Below are positions 1-6,924 of a DNA stretch of 11,220 bases, piece by piece. A model generated the notes under the pieces. The model saw only the letters and a program-made list of their open reading frames with translations, was not told where the DNA came from and made no database searches. Source of the DNA: CAYGWP01 sp964353455 (GTDB lineage Bacteria > Planctomycetota > Phycisphaerae > FEN-1346); the NCBI GenBank assembly GCA_964353455.1, contig CAYGWP010000586.1:1-11220 (forward strand). The letters are read 5' to 3'. The position numbers and the translations under genes were made by a program. Positions within the stretch are counted from its first letter, which is position 1; each line of letters starts with the position of its first letter.

Positions 1-2462
1 ACGCCGCCGGCTATGGCGCTCACGGCGGGGGCCTGGCCGGGATAGAGGACCGTGATGAACTGTCCCCGCTCGCCGCGGACGGTCAGTCGAGCGCCCTGCG
101 TGGACTCCAGCCCGCCGTTATCGTGGCTCCACGGGAAGGACTCAAAGTCAAACTTCGCCGGCTCAACACAGACGACCGTCATGCGGCCGAAGTCCACCCG
201 CGGGCCATCCTGCCGGATCGTATCCGAGAGAACGTGCAGGCAATACGTTGCGGCCAGCGGCTCGGAGGACCAGAACTGGTCGCGGATGACGAAGTAGTCC
301 TGCGGCCCGCCCTTGACGAAGACGATCGTGCGGCGGTACACGAGCGACCGGGCGAACGCGTGCTGCGGGTATTCCTGGTGCCAGATTTCCGGCGGCAGTC
401 TCTCCACCTTGCGCAGGCGCTCCGATTCCACCTGGCCCACCGCGATATCGACGTTCGGCGATGTCTTGAAGGCGATCAGCCGCTCGTATCCGTCCATGTT
501 CGCGTAAGGAAACTCCGGCGTATGGAACGCCACACGATTGTGCATGTGTTCCTGCCCGGCCCGCGGATGGTACGAGCAGTGGTGGTCAACGGCCAGCGGC
601 TTGGCGCCGGCGCAGTAGTGAAACGCGAGTTGGTCTCCGTGGTAGTGGCCGCGGTTGGGACCGCTCTTGAAGGCAAGGTACGTCTCCTCGGGCGCGCCGG
701 GGCGGCTATTGAAGATGACGCCGAAGCCGGGCAGTGCCTCGGTCGCAAACTTGCGGACCTCATCGGCTGGCACGTCGATGATCGCCGGGCCGCCTTCCTT
801 GGAGGGGTGCGTGTCGCCCATGGGCAGCGTGCGGCGGACCTGGCCGTCGGGCTGCGTTATCCGCTTCTGGAAATACTGCGCGGCCTTGAAGCGGTCCCAG
901 GTGGTCGGGTCGAAGCCGAGGTGGTCGCGGCAGACCGCCGCAATGTCGGTCCAGTTGCGCAGGGCGTAGCCGACGTATCCGGGGCACTCCTGGCCCGCGC
1001 CGCCGGGGAGGGTGATGGAGTGGTACATATCTTCGCGGAGTTTCGCCTCGGCCGCGCGGCGGAACTGCTCGAACTGCGGGTGCGCCTTCAGGCCGGCCGT
1101 CAGGGCGATGGGCACGCGCGTAAAGTCGGTGAAGAAGTTGGGGTTCTCCGGACTCCAGAAGTTCCAGTACGAGCCGTACGCGTCCGGATGCATCATGACC
1201 TGGACTCGCGTAAGGGTCGAGATGTCGCCGGGCTTGCCGGCATCGGCGATGGCGCGCCTCCCCGCGCCGCGGATACCGCCGGTGGGGTTCATCTGGCCGC
1301 CGTCGTAGAAGTTCATCCTCGCAAAGGAACCCTTCTGCCCGGGCCAGTCGAGAAGAAAATCATGGTTGAGTTTGTCGAGGCCCTCCCATGCGTACCGCGT
1401 CACGTAGTCGATGCTGCACGGGGCCGGCGTCGGGGCGACGAGCCACCACAGGCGCTGGCCCTTCCAGGTGGGCGCGCGGAGGCCGGCGTAGTCGCCGCTC
1501 GGTTTGACGACGGCCTCGATGCTGTTGGAGTGCGGCCAGATCCACTGGCCCGCCCGGACGACGACCACGCCCACGTAGTTCGCTCCATCGGTGGCGGCAA
1601 AGTACCAGCCGTCCCTGTAATGCTGGTTCCATCGCGGGAAGAGGTTGATGAAGAGGTCCTCGCGCTGCATCGGCAGGCCGCCGGGCTTGAGCGCCCGCGT
1701 CGATTCGACCTTGCCGACGACCTCGCCCGAGCCTGCCCCGCCGCTATAGGGCTTCGAGACGCCCTGCGTGGGCGACCAGCCCTTGGACGCCTCGAACTCC
1801 CAGTAGTCGCCGCGGGCCATCTCGTGCCGCTCGAAGACCTCGGCGTGGTTCCAGCCGGGGCCGAGCGACACATCCACCTGCGCGAACGCGGGAACATTGC
1901 CATCGATGCCCGCCTTGCCGTCGAACTCATACGCCAGGCGTACCTTGGCCAGGACCGTCCCGTCGCCCACAACCGTGGCCGCGAATTTCTTGAGGGGCAG
2001 CGCCGTCTTCCATGCGCTGCCGCCGACCCACTTGTCGCCGAGTTTGACGCCCAAGATCGGCCCGGGTATGCCGCCCGCCGCCTCGGCCGGGACCTTCACG
2101 GCCACGAGGCCGTTATCGAGCACGTACGCCCCGGCCTCCTTCCGCAGCGCGACCTTCGGCGCCGCCTGCCAGTCCGTAGGGCGGGGCCCAACCTGGTACT
2201 TGTGCGAGCCGCCGGCATCAAATGCAGACAGGACCCAGATCCAGTTCCTGCCCTCGATCTCCTCGACCTGGCACGGCACTTCCGCCCCGTCTTCCTTGAC
2301 GACGAACGAGCCGGCCGCTCCGCGCGCCGGCGTCATCAGCCGCACCAGTTCATCCTTATACTGGCGCTTCGTCGGGTTGACGAGCGATGATTCCTGGCCC
2401 ATGGCCCACGAAGCGCCAAGAAGCAGACAGACGCCGACAACGAGAATTCTAGAGTTCTTCAT
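1..2462 (-). CDS. Secreted heparinase II/III-like polysaccharide lyase (3' end outside window)
   Basis: About 820 codons are present and the frame is open to the left edge, so the C-terminus is missing. The N-terminus (MKNSRILVVGVCLLLGASWA) is a clear signal peptide, so the protein is exported. The central part is rich in Trp and Tyr, as in carbohydrate-active enzymes. Residues 605-612 read GHYHGDQL and are followed by a stretch rich in His and Asp (DHHCSYHPRAG, about 626-636). This matches the conserved GHxHxDxL region of the heparinase II/III C-terminal domain, where substrate uronic-acid polysaccharides are bound and cleaved. The start at 2462 is chosen because it yields the signal peptide. 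It lies 9 bp after the upstream stop. The nearest AGGAG (2478-2482) is 15 bases away, inside the end of the upstream gene, so translational coupling is likely. The family call is from motif recognition; the substrate is unknown. Confidence 0.75.
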   Translation of the reverse strand, partial: MKNSRILVVGVCLLLGASWAMGQESSLVNPTKRQYKDELVRLMTPARGAAGSFVVKEDGAEVPCQVEEIEGRNWIWVLSAFDAGGSHKYQVGPRPTDWQAAPKVALRKEAGAYVLDNGLVAVKVPAEAAGGIPGPILGVKLGDKWVGGSAWKTALPLKKFAATVVGDGTVLAKVRLAYEFDGKAGIDGNVPAFAQVDVSLGPGWNHAEVFERHEMARGDYWEFEASKGWSPTQGVSKPYSGGAGSGEVVGKVESTRALKPGGLPMQREDLFINLFPRWNQHYRDGWYFAATDGANYVGVVVVRAGQWIWPHSNSIEAVVKPSGDYAGLRAPTWKGQRLWWLVAPTPAPCSIDYVTRYAWEGLDKLNHDFLLDWPGQKGSFARMNFYDGGQMNPTGGIRGAGRRAIADAGKPGDISTLTRVQVMMHPDAYGSYWNFWSPENPNFFTDFTRVPIALTAGLKAHPQFEQFRRAAEAKLREDMYHSITLPGGAGQECPGYVGYALRNWTDIAAVCRDHLGFDPTTWDRFKAAQYFQKRITQPDGQVRRTLPMGDTHPSKEGGPAIIDVPADEVRKFATEALPGFGVIFNSRPGAPEETYLAFKSGPNRGHYHGDQLAFHYCAGAKPLAVDHHCSYHPRAGQEHMHNRVAFHTPEFPYANMDGYERLIAFKTSPNVDIAVGQVESERLRKVERLPPEIWHQEYPQHAFARSLVYRRTIVFVKGGPQDYFVIRDQFWSSEPLAATYCLHVLSDTIRQDGPRVDFGRMTVVCVEPAKFDFESFPWSHDNGGLESTQGARLTVRGERGQFITVLYPGQAPAVSAIAGG

Positions 2463-2471
2463 TATTCCCGC

Positions 2472-4313
2472 TCACTTCTCCTGCGACGTTGCATCCGGCG
2501 ACCACTGGAGGATCATGAAGTATCCGCCGGTCTGCCCCGCCGACTTCGCGAAGAGCGCATCCTTCACCGGCGAGGCCCCCTTCTCGGACCGCCCCACCAG
2601 GATGATGCGGGTCGGCCCAAGGCTGCTGATCTCGAACGGCACAAGCCCCGGTATCTCGGTGCTGAACAGGAGGTCGAACTCCGGCGAGAAGACTCGCAGG
2701 AACGCGTTCGGGTTCTCCACCGTGCTTTCCCGCCACCACGCATCGTCGGTAAAGTCGAACTTGTCGTTGAACCGCCCCACCGCCACCACGTTCCTGCCGG
2801 GCATGGAGGCCATATCGACCACCCAACCCCAGGGTCCGATCCGCGCTGCGCCGAGGCCGCTCAGTGTCTTGCCATCAACGCGATGCACCTGGCCCCACCA
2901 GTGGACGAGTTTGACGCCGAACCCCTTGCCCCTCGTGGGCGTCTCGAACTTCGACCCGTCGGCCTTGGGGCTCCACCCCATGACCGTGTTGCCGCCGTCG
3001 GCCAGGAGGGCCGTCAGGAGGTTGCCATCATCCTCCGGCACGACCGTCAGGACGGCCGTATCGCTCACCTGGCCGCCCATGCGGTTGCCGCCGCCCGACA
3101 TCGGGTCGTACTGGTAGGCCTTCCAGGCGACCTCGCCGGTCTTGGGGTCGAGTTTCCAGAGGTATGGCGACCACCACGGCTCGTTGCTGGTGTACGATGC
3201 CGACCAGCCGCAAAGGAAGATGTTCTCGTCCTTATCGAGCCGCATGCGGTGGGTGCGAGGGCTGCTGTGGTGAGGGAGCGGCCAGCCGCTGCGCACTTTC
3301 TTGGCGACCTCCGGATCGACCGGCGGCGTGTAGATCGGTTTCTTCCAGGTCCGCTGCGCAAGGTCCGGCGACAGGCGGCTGACATAGTCGCAGCAGTCGT
3401 AGAAGGCCAGCAACTCGAGCAACTTCGCGTTGTCCTTGGCCAGTTCCTTGTCCTGGTCCGTGAGGAGGCGGAAGTACCCCCCGTCGTGGCACACGATGAC
3501 GTCGCCGGACCGCAGCAGGCCGATGCTCGTCGGCTGCCAGTAGTATTCCTGGAACCCGCCCAGCATTTCCTTGCCGGGTTTCGCCACGCGCTTCTTGTCC
3601 CAGACCTGCTGCCAGCCTTCGAGATATGTTCCACATTCGAGTTTCTGGAGGTCGGCGGAGAACCTGAGGATGCACGGGGCGCCGTACCGCCCCAGGCCCG
3701 GCCGGCCGGCGATCTTGTCCTGCTTGCCTGCGGCGTTGTCGGCCTCAAGTTGCTTTATCTCGTTGGCGAGCGGATACTGCCGGATGAGGCCGGGCACGTC
3801 CTTCAGAACGTCCCCAAGCGCCTCCGATGCGTACCCGCCGACATAGACGCCGTGTTGGTTGACCTGGACGGTTGTCAGGATGACGACGCCCCGCGCGAAC
3901 TCGGCGTACCGCAGGATCTTCCGCCCGTCGGCGGCAAGTTGCGCCACGAACCCGTGTCCGCACTTGGGGTCCTTCGCAGGCCCGCCGAAGAGTTTCGGCC
4001 CTACGCCGCCATGCTCTGCGAAGCCGGCTACGCCCGGCGAAGCACAGCCGGGCAGGTCCTTTGCGGCCGCGCCCGTGTTGCCGACGATGTAGATGGTCCC
4101 GTCCGGCGCGACGGCCGCGCCCTGTAGGTCCCCCTCATCGGCCGTCCCGAAATACGATGCCGTCACGACCTCCAGCGGTCCGCCAGGGCGGCCCCCTGGC
4201 ACGGCAGGCGTGCCGTGGCCTGACGGCTGGCCGACCGGCGGCGCCGCATGTGCCGCAAGCGCCGCCAAACCCACGACCGCCAGCAATGTTCCAGCGCATT
4301 GCACGAGTTTCAT
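2472..4313 (-). CDS. Secreted beta-propeller (SBBP-like) protein of unknown function
   Basis: 613 aa from the ATG at 4313. The frame is open further upstream, but this start gives a textbook signal peptide (MKLVQCAGTLLAVVGLAALA, cleavage near AHA-A) and a good ribosome binding site (AAAGGAG, 6 bases before ATG). The mature protein carries repeated short motifs of the type YFG..DEGD..GAAVAPDGTIYIVGNT, GFVAQLAADGRKIL and LWKLDPKTGEVAWKA. These resemble the blades of SBBP/PQQ-like propellers, so the fold is probably a beta-propeller outside the cytoplasm. No catalytic site is recognisable. It is first in an operon with the heparinase-like gene 9 bp downstream, so it may bind or present polysaccharide, or be a surface partner of that enzyme. 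That role is inference; the fold is a moderate-confidence reading. Confidence 0.7.
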   Translation of the reverse strand: MKLVQCAGTLLAVVGLAALAAHAAPPVGQPSGHGTPAVPGGRPGGPLEVVTASYFGTADEGDLQGAAVAPDGTIYIVGNTGAAAKDLPGCASPGVAGFAEHGGVGPKLFGGPAKDPKCGHGFVAQLAADGRKILRYAEFARGVVILTTVQVNQHGVYVGGYASEALGDVLKDVPGLIRQYPLANEIKQLEADNAAGKQDKIAGRPGLGRYGAPCILRFSADLQKLECGTYLEGWQQVWDKKRVAKPGKEMLGGFQEYYWQPTSIGLLRSGDVIVCHDGGYFRLLTDQDKELAKDNAKLLELLAFYDCCDYVSRLSPDLAQRTWKKPIYTPPVDPEVAKKVRSGWPLPHHSSPRTHRMRLDKDENIFLCGWSASYTSNEPWWSPYLWKLDPKTGEVAWKAYQYDPMSGGGNRMGGQVSDTAVLTVVPEDDGNLLTALLADGGNTVMGWSPKADGSKFETPTRGKGFGVKLVHWWGQVHRVDGKTLSGLGAARIGPWGWVVDMASMPGRNVVAVGRFNDKFDFTDDAWWRESTVENPNAFLRVFSPEFDLLFSTEIPGLVPFEISSLGPTRIILVGRSEKGASPVKDALFAKSAGQTGGYFMILQWSPDATSQEK

Positions 4314-4338
4314 GGCCGCTCCTTTCCGGGAGGAAACG

Positions 4339-4367
4339 ATGATAGGAACCGCCGCAGCGCGCGGCAA
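4339..4367 (-). promoter_or_regulatory. Candidate sigma70-type promoter for the propeller/heparinase operon
   Basis: On the minus strand, TTGCCG (4362-4367) and TATCAT (4339-4344) are separated by 17 bases, and the -10 box lies 25 bases before the ATG at 4313. The match is fair, not perfect, in very GC-rich DNA. Confidence 0.4.
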
Positions 4368-4481
4368 CCTTAAATCCCGCCGCGCCCGCCGCGCCCGCCG
4401 TCCGACCCCGGTCAACTCCTCCTCGCCTTCGCCAAACCGCCAATCTGATAAGGAGTGGGGAAACTCCTGGACCGAAAACGC

Positions 4482-4510
4482 TTGACGTTCCGGGGCCGTA
4501 GCGGCATTAT
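4482..4510 (+). promoter_or_regulatory. Candidate promoter of the methyltransferase remnant, probably leaderless
   Basis: TTGACG (4482-4487) is followed after 17 bases by CATTAT (4505-4510). Transcription would begin about at the ATG at 4519. No Shine-Dalgarno sequence precedes that ATG, which fits a leaderless transcript. Confidence 0.45.
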
Positions 4511-4518
4511 CTATTTCC

Positions 4519-4803
4519 ATGCCACAGCCACTCACAAGCATCGACCTCTTCTGCGGTTGCGGGGGGTTCACCTTGGGCTTGAGGCAAGCGGGCTTTAAGA
4601 CACTGGCCGCAATCGACTTCGCCGCCGACGCCATCGCCGTATTCCGGGCCAACTTCCCCGAGGTCCCCTTGGTTCTTGAGCGAGACCTTACCGCGTTCCC
4701 GCCCCAAGTTCTGGCAGAGTTGATCGGCCGGGATCGGGTGGACCTGATTGTGGGCGGCGCCGCGAGGGGAGGAGACAGCAATGACGCTGGTGCCTCTTAC
4801 TGA
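4519..4803 (+). pseudogene. C5-cytosine DNA methyltransferase, N-terminal remnant cut before catalytic motif IV
   Basis: The 94-residue reading frame begins like a Dcm-family methyltransferase. Residues 9-17 (DLFCGCGGF) are motif I, which binds S-adenosylmethionine; AID at 31-33 matches motif II; and VDLIVGG (74-80) is the strand leading into motif IV. In the family the next residues are PPCQGFS with the catalytic cysteine. Here the frame continues with AARGGDSNDAGASY and stops at 4803. The last homologous codon is 4756-4758. All later motifs (ENV, QxRxR, target recognition domain, motif X) are absent, against a usual length of over 300 aa. The foreign tail is the ribosome binding site and start of the next gene read in another frame. 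The product cannot methylate DNA. Either a deletion removed the rest of the gene or the assembly joined two places wrongly. Confidence 0.85.
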
Positions 4804-5776
4804 AAAGCGTGGCATCGCGGCCGCTTTCCGCCAGATGGCGGAGCGGCTACAGGCAGGCACCCAAACGTTTGACCGCAAGATTGGATACCACGGCGGCTAC
4901 GTCGAGCATGCGATTCATTGGCACAATCGGCACCGCTTCTGGTGTCTTTTTGACCCCACGTATGTCGAGACGCGATACTGGTGCTGTTACGGGACGGCCG
5001 AACCCAAAGACGAGACTATGCTCTCAATCGCCGTCGAGACCAACTCGCCCTACGAAGGCGTGAACCGGCGCATCGGCGGTGTGTTCGTCAGGGATGATGA
5101 GGGCCGCGTGTACATCGCTCACTCCGGCAAGGTTGGCGGGGGGCGGCCGGGGATCGGCAAGGAAGCGTTCTGGGAGTTTTACGGCGGCGAGCAGGTCGAA
5201 ACGGTCCAGTGGCCCGATGGCCAGAAGTCACGGATGATTGTCATCGGCCGCATCGACAGCAAGCATCTCCCCGTCCACGTTGCACGGTTCATTCACGAAG
5301 TGGCGCGGTTCAAGGCAGCCGCCACCAGCAAGAAGACGGTCTTGCGGCGTGAGCGGCTTCGGCGCATCTTCACCCCGGAGTTTGAGGGGTCGCGCCGCGG
5401 CTACGAACCTTCCGGCGAGATCGAAGCCCGGTGTGACCACGGAATCGTGGTCAACCGCCTGCACGAGGCGCTGACCGAAGCCGGGCACAACGCCGTCAAC
5501 GACCGCCGCGACCTATACATCCTGGCGGGCGACGAGGTGACCCACCTGTTTGAGGTCAAGACCGACCTCTCGACGACGAGCGTGTATCAGGGCGTCGGCC
5601 AACTCACGCTTCACGGTGCCGCCCTGGACCCGGTGCCCAAACGCATCTTCGTGGTGCCCGGCGCGCCGGACCGCGCCACGCGGCAGGCGCTGGACCGCCT
5701 GGGGATAAGCGTCCTTGTCTTCGCCTGGGAGGACGGACAGCCCGTTTTCAGGCGACTGCGTGAGGTCTTGTCGTGA
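4781..5776 (+). CDS. Putative type II restriction endonuclease, PD-(D/E)XK fold
   Basis: 331 aa from the ATG at 4781, chosen because AGGGGAGGAG lies just upstream (6 bases to the ATG). A TTG 33 bases further upstream is possible but reads through that ribosome binding site. The C-terminal third carries a PD-(D/E)XK nuclease signature: D244 (RRDLYI), then E258-V-K260 (FEVKTD) 14 residues later, followed by YQGVGQL (269-275), whose glutamine helix is typical of this fold. Residues 1-180 form a separate domain with many aromatic and cysteine residues (for example RFWCLFDPTY), including GGGRPGIGKEAFWEFY (119-134), perhaps for DNA recognition. It begins inside the tail of a broken cytosine methyltransferase and is read in a different frame, so the pair is probably a former restriction-modification system. 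An intact endonuclease beside a dead methyltransferase would be dangerous unless another methylase protects the site. Specificity is unknown. Confidence 0.65.
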   Translation: MTLVPLTEKRGIAAAFRQMAERLQAGTQTFDRKIGYHGGYVEHAIHWHNRHRFWCLFDPTYVETRYWCCYGTAEPKDETMLSIAVETNSPYEGVNRRIGGVFVRDDEGRVYIAHSGKVGGGRPGIGKEAFWEFYGGEQVETVQWPDGQKSRMIVIGRIDSKHLPVHVARFIHEVARFKAAATSKKTVLRRERLRRIFTPEFEGSRRGYEPSGEIEARCDHGIVVNRLHEALTEAGHNAVNDRRDLYILAGDEVTHLFEVKTDLSTTSVYQGVGQLTLHGAALDPVPKRIFVVPGAPDRATRQALDRLGISVLVFAWEDGQPVFRRLREVLS

Positions 5777-5944
5777 CTGTGTTTCTCGCGCCGAGTAAGG
5801 GAGGGGCTGGTGGCAGGAGTTGGGACTGGCAACGTATCGTGTTGCTGGACAACAGGTTAGGCGATTGCGGCATGATCAGGAAAGGCGATGGATGGATCAT
5901 GTGATGCCAGCAATGGCGGGGCGACGGCGCAGCAAGGATTATTT

Positions 5945-5956
5945 GAGGAATTCCTC
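5945..5956. promoter_or_regulatory. Candidate operator: 12-bp perfect palindrome touching the -35 box
   Basis: GAGGAATTCCTC is perfectly self-complementary and ends directly at the -35 hexamer of the toxin-antitoxin promoter. MqsA antitoxins are known to repress their own operon by binding palindromes at the promoter, so this is the natural candidate site for the MqsA-like protein encoded here. The sequence differs from the E. coli mqsRA palindrome, and binding is inferred. Confidence 0.55.
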
Positions 5957-5986
5957 TTGACTTTACAGCATTTTGGGCGATAATAT
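5957..5986 (+). promoter_or_regulatory. Promoter of the toxin-antitoxin-peptidase operon
   Basis: TTGACT (5957-5962) and TAATAT (5981-5986) are spaced by 18 bases in locally AT-rich DNA, close to the sigma70 consensus. The start of transcription would fall near 5993, only a few bases before the GTG at 5998. The GGGGG ribosome-binding-like run (5987-5991) would then be mostly untranscribed, and the first gene may be leaderless. Confidence 0.6.
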
Positions 5987-5997
5987 GGGGGTTAATA

Positions 5998-6327
5998 GTG
6001 GCACGGCAACCTACTGATCCTCAATCCATACAGCGAATTCGGGTGTTGGCTGGCGATCCCGACAAAGTCGGGACGACCAAGACGGCCGAGTACGACATGA
6101 TGGGTCGGGGCCTCACGAAGCACGATGTCTGCGATACCCTCCTCGATTGGATTGCCCAAGGAAAAGAAGTGCGACAAACAACCATGACCGGCACGGATGC
6201 CGGCGTGCCGGGTTACGAGATCAAACCTATCATCAACGGCGCGCTCTTCTACATCAAGGTGATCCTGCGTCATCCGGGCACGCCGGACGAAATGCTGTAC
6301 ATCGTATCTGTGCACCCGAAGCGGTGA
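5998..6327 (+). CDS. MqsR-like toxin (putative mRNA interferase)
   Basis: 109 aa from GTG 5998. The family's usual length is about 100 aa. By eye the protein follows the MqsR pattern: a segment around residues 23-30 (DKVGTTKT) like the 'vRtT.sA' segment, a helix with LTKHDVCDTLLDW (39-51) in place of 'D.M..VI..L', and a C-terminal pair of strands, ALFYIKVILRHPG and MLYIVSVHPKR, matching 'YlKitv...liVSFk'. MqsR enzymes have a RelE-like fold and cut mRNA. The weaker alternative is a DUF4258-type RelE-fold protein. The strongest support is context: the next gene, 21 bp away, encodes an MqsA-type antitoxin, and toxin-before-antitoxin is the normal mqsRA order. No ATG lies near the start of the homologous region; GTG is the only reasonable choice. 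Confidence 0.6.
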   Translation: MARQPTDPQSIQRIRVLAGDPDKVGTTKTAEYDMMGRGLTKHDVCDTLLDWIAQGKEVRQTTMTGTDAGVPGYEIKPIINGALFYIKVILRHPGTPDEMLYIVSVHPKR

Positions 6328-6348
6328 CCGAGGCGAACGGAGGTCAAC

Positions 6349-6921
6349 ATGGTAACTGAATGCCCGGTGTGCGGCAAGGTCGCACTGGAGAAGCGGCAAG
6401 GGGAATTCCGCTTCACCCCGCCGCCGGAGATTCCAGGTGGCGAGATGGTGATTCCTGATGCCACTTGGGAGGAGTGCAGCGCCTGCGGCGAGCAGATGCT
6501 TCCGCCGGCGCTTGGGGATGCCTTGCTGGTCGAGCGATACCGCCGACTGGGGTTGCTCAGCCCCGGCGAGATTGCCAAGATACGGCAGCGCGCGGGGCTG
6601 ACCCAGGTGGAGATGGCCGGGTTCCTGGGCGTGGGCGAGAAGACGCCTGCGCGGTGGGAGTCCGGCCACTCCATTCACAATATGTCCAGCGACAACCTGA
6701 TCCGCCTGGTTGCCCAGAACCCTGAATTGTTCCCCCGACTGAAGGCACAGCGCGATCCCGGCCGGCACAGCCTGATTGCAGAGTACATCAACAGCCTGCC
6801 GCAACTCAAAGGCAGCAGCAGCCTGGCCTTGGCCGCCCACGGGGGCGAACTTGATCCCGCCATTGCGCAGACTTTGCGAAAGCGCCTCCTGGAGATCGTG
6901 CAGTCGCGCAAGAAGGGATGA
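6349..6921 (+). CDS. MqsA-like antitoxin/repressor with zinc finger, HTH and extra C-terminal tail
   Basis: 190 aa; GGAGG lies 5 bases before the ATG. Two CxxC pairs (C5/C8 and C43/C46) form the YgiT/MqsA zinc-binding N-terminal domain that in the family neutralises the toxin. A Xre-type helix-turn-helix follows at about 73-105 (IAKIRQRAGLTQVEMAGFLG, then VGEKTPARWESG), then the typical SIHNMSSDNLIRLVAQNPEL end of the family. The protein should bind zinc, dimerise and repress the operon, probably at the palindrome at 5945-5956. Unusual: residues about 131-190 extend beyond the usual length of about 130 aa. The tail contains LIAEYINSLPQLKGSSSLAL and a charged helix ending QSRKKG. It could contact the peptidase encoded next, or be its substrate; that is speculation. 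Confidence 0.85.
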   Translation: MVTECPVCGKVALEKRQGEFRFTPPPEIPGGEMVIPDATWEECSACGEQMLPPALGDALLVERYRRLGLLSPGEIAKIRQRAGLTQVEMAGFLGVGEKTPARWESGHSIHNMSSDNLIRLVAQNPELFPRLKAQRDPGRHSLIAEYINSLPQLKGSSSLALAAHGGELDPAIAQTLRKRLLEIVQSRKKG

Positions 6922-6924
6922 TCC

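Larger units (their letters stand above)
4314..4518. other. Divergent intergenic region
   Basis: This 205-bp region separates the minus-strand secreted-protein operon from the plus-strand restriction genes. It holds candidate promoters for both directions, a GC-rich stretch of repeated CGCCGCGCC at about 4378-4402, and a short inverted repeat, AGGAGT (4451-4456) and ACTCCT (4463-4468) with a 6-base loop, 13 bases upstream of the plus-strand -35 box. That inverted repeat could be an operator, but nothing else supports it. Confidence 0.5.
5777..5997. other. Intergenic region between endonuclease and toxin-antitoxin operon
   Basis: 221 bp with no gene visible. It contains an inverted repeat, CATGATC (5871-5877) and GATCATG (5895-5901) with a 17-base loop and no T-run. 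At its right end are the palindrome and promoter listed separately. Confidence 0.5.

Noticed and set aside
123..2390. 755-aa open frame on the plus strand, with further long frames at 1897-3117 and 2883-4127.
   Set aside because: They lie antisense to the two secreted-protein genes and have Arg/Ala/Val-rich translations with no motifs, as expected for shadows in GC-rich DNA. The minus-strand proteins have signal peptides and recognisable domains.
4748..4780. TTG start extending the endonuclease by 11 residues.
   Set aside because: The extension would translate the strong AGGGGAGGAG ribosome binding site and the methyltransferase remnant. The ATG at 4781 is placed ideally for that site.
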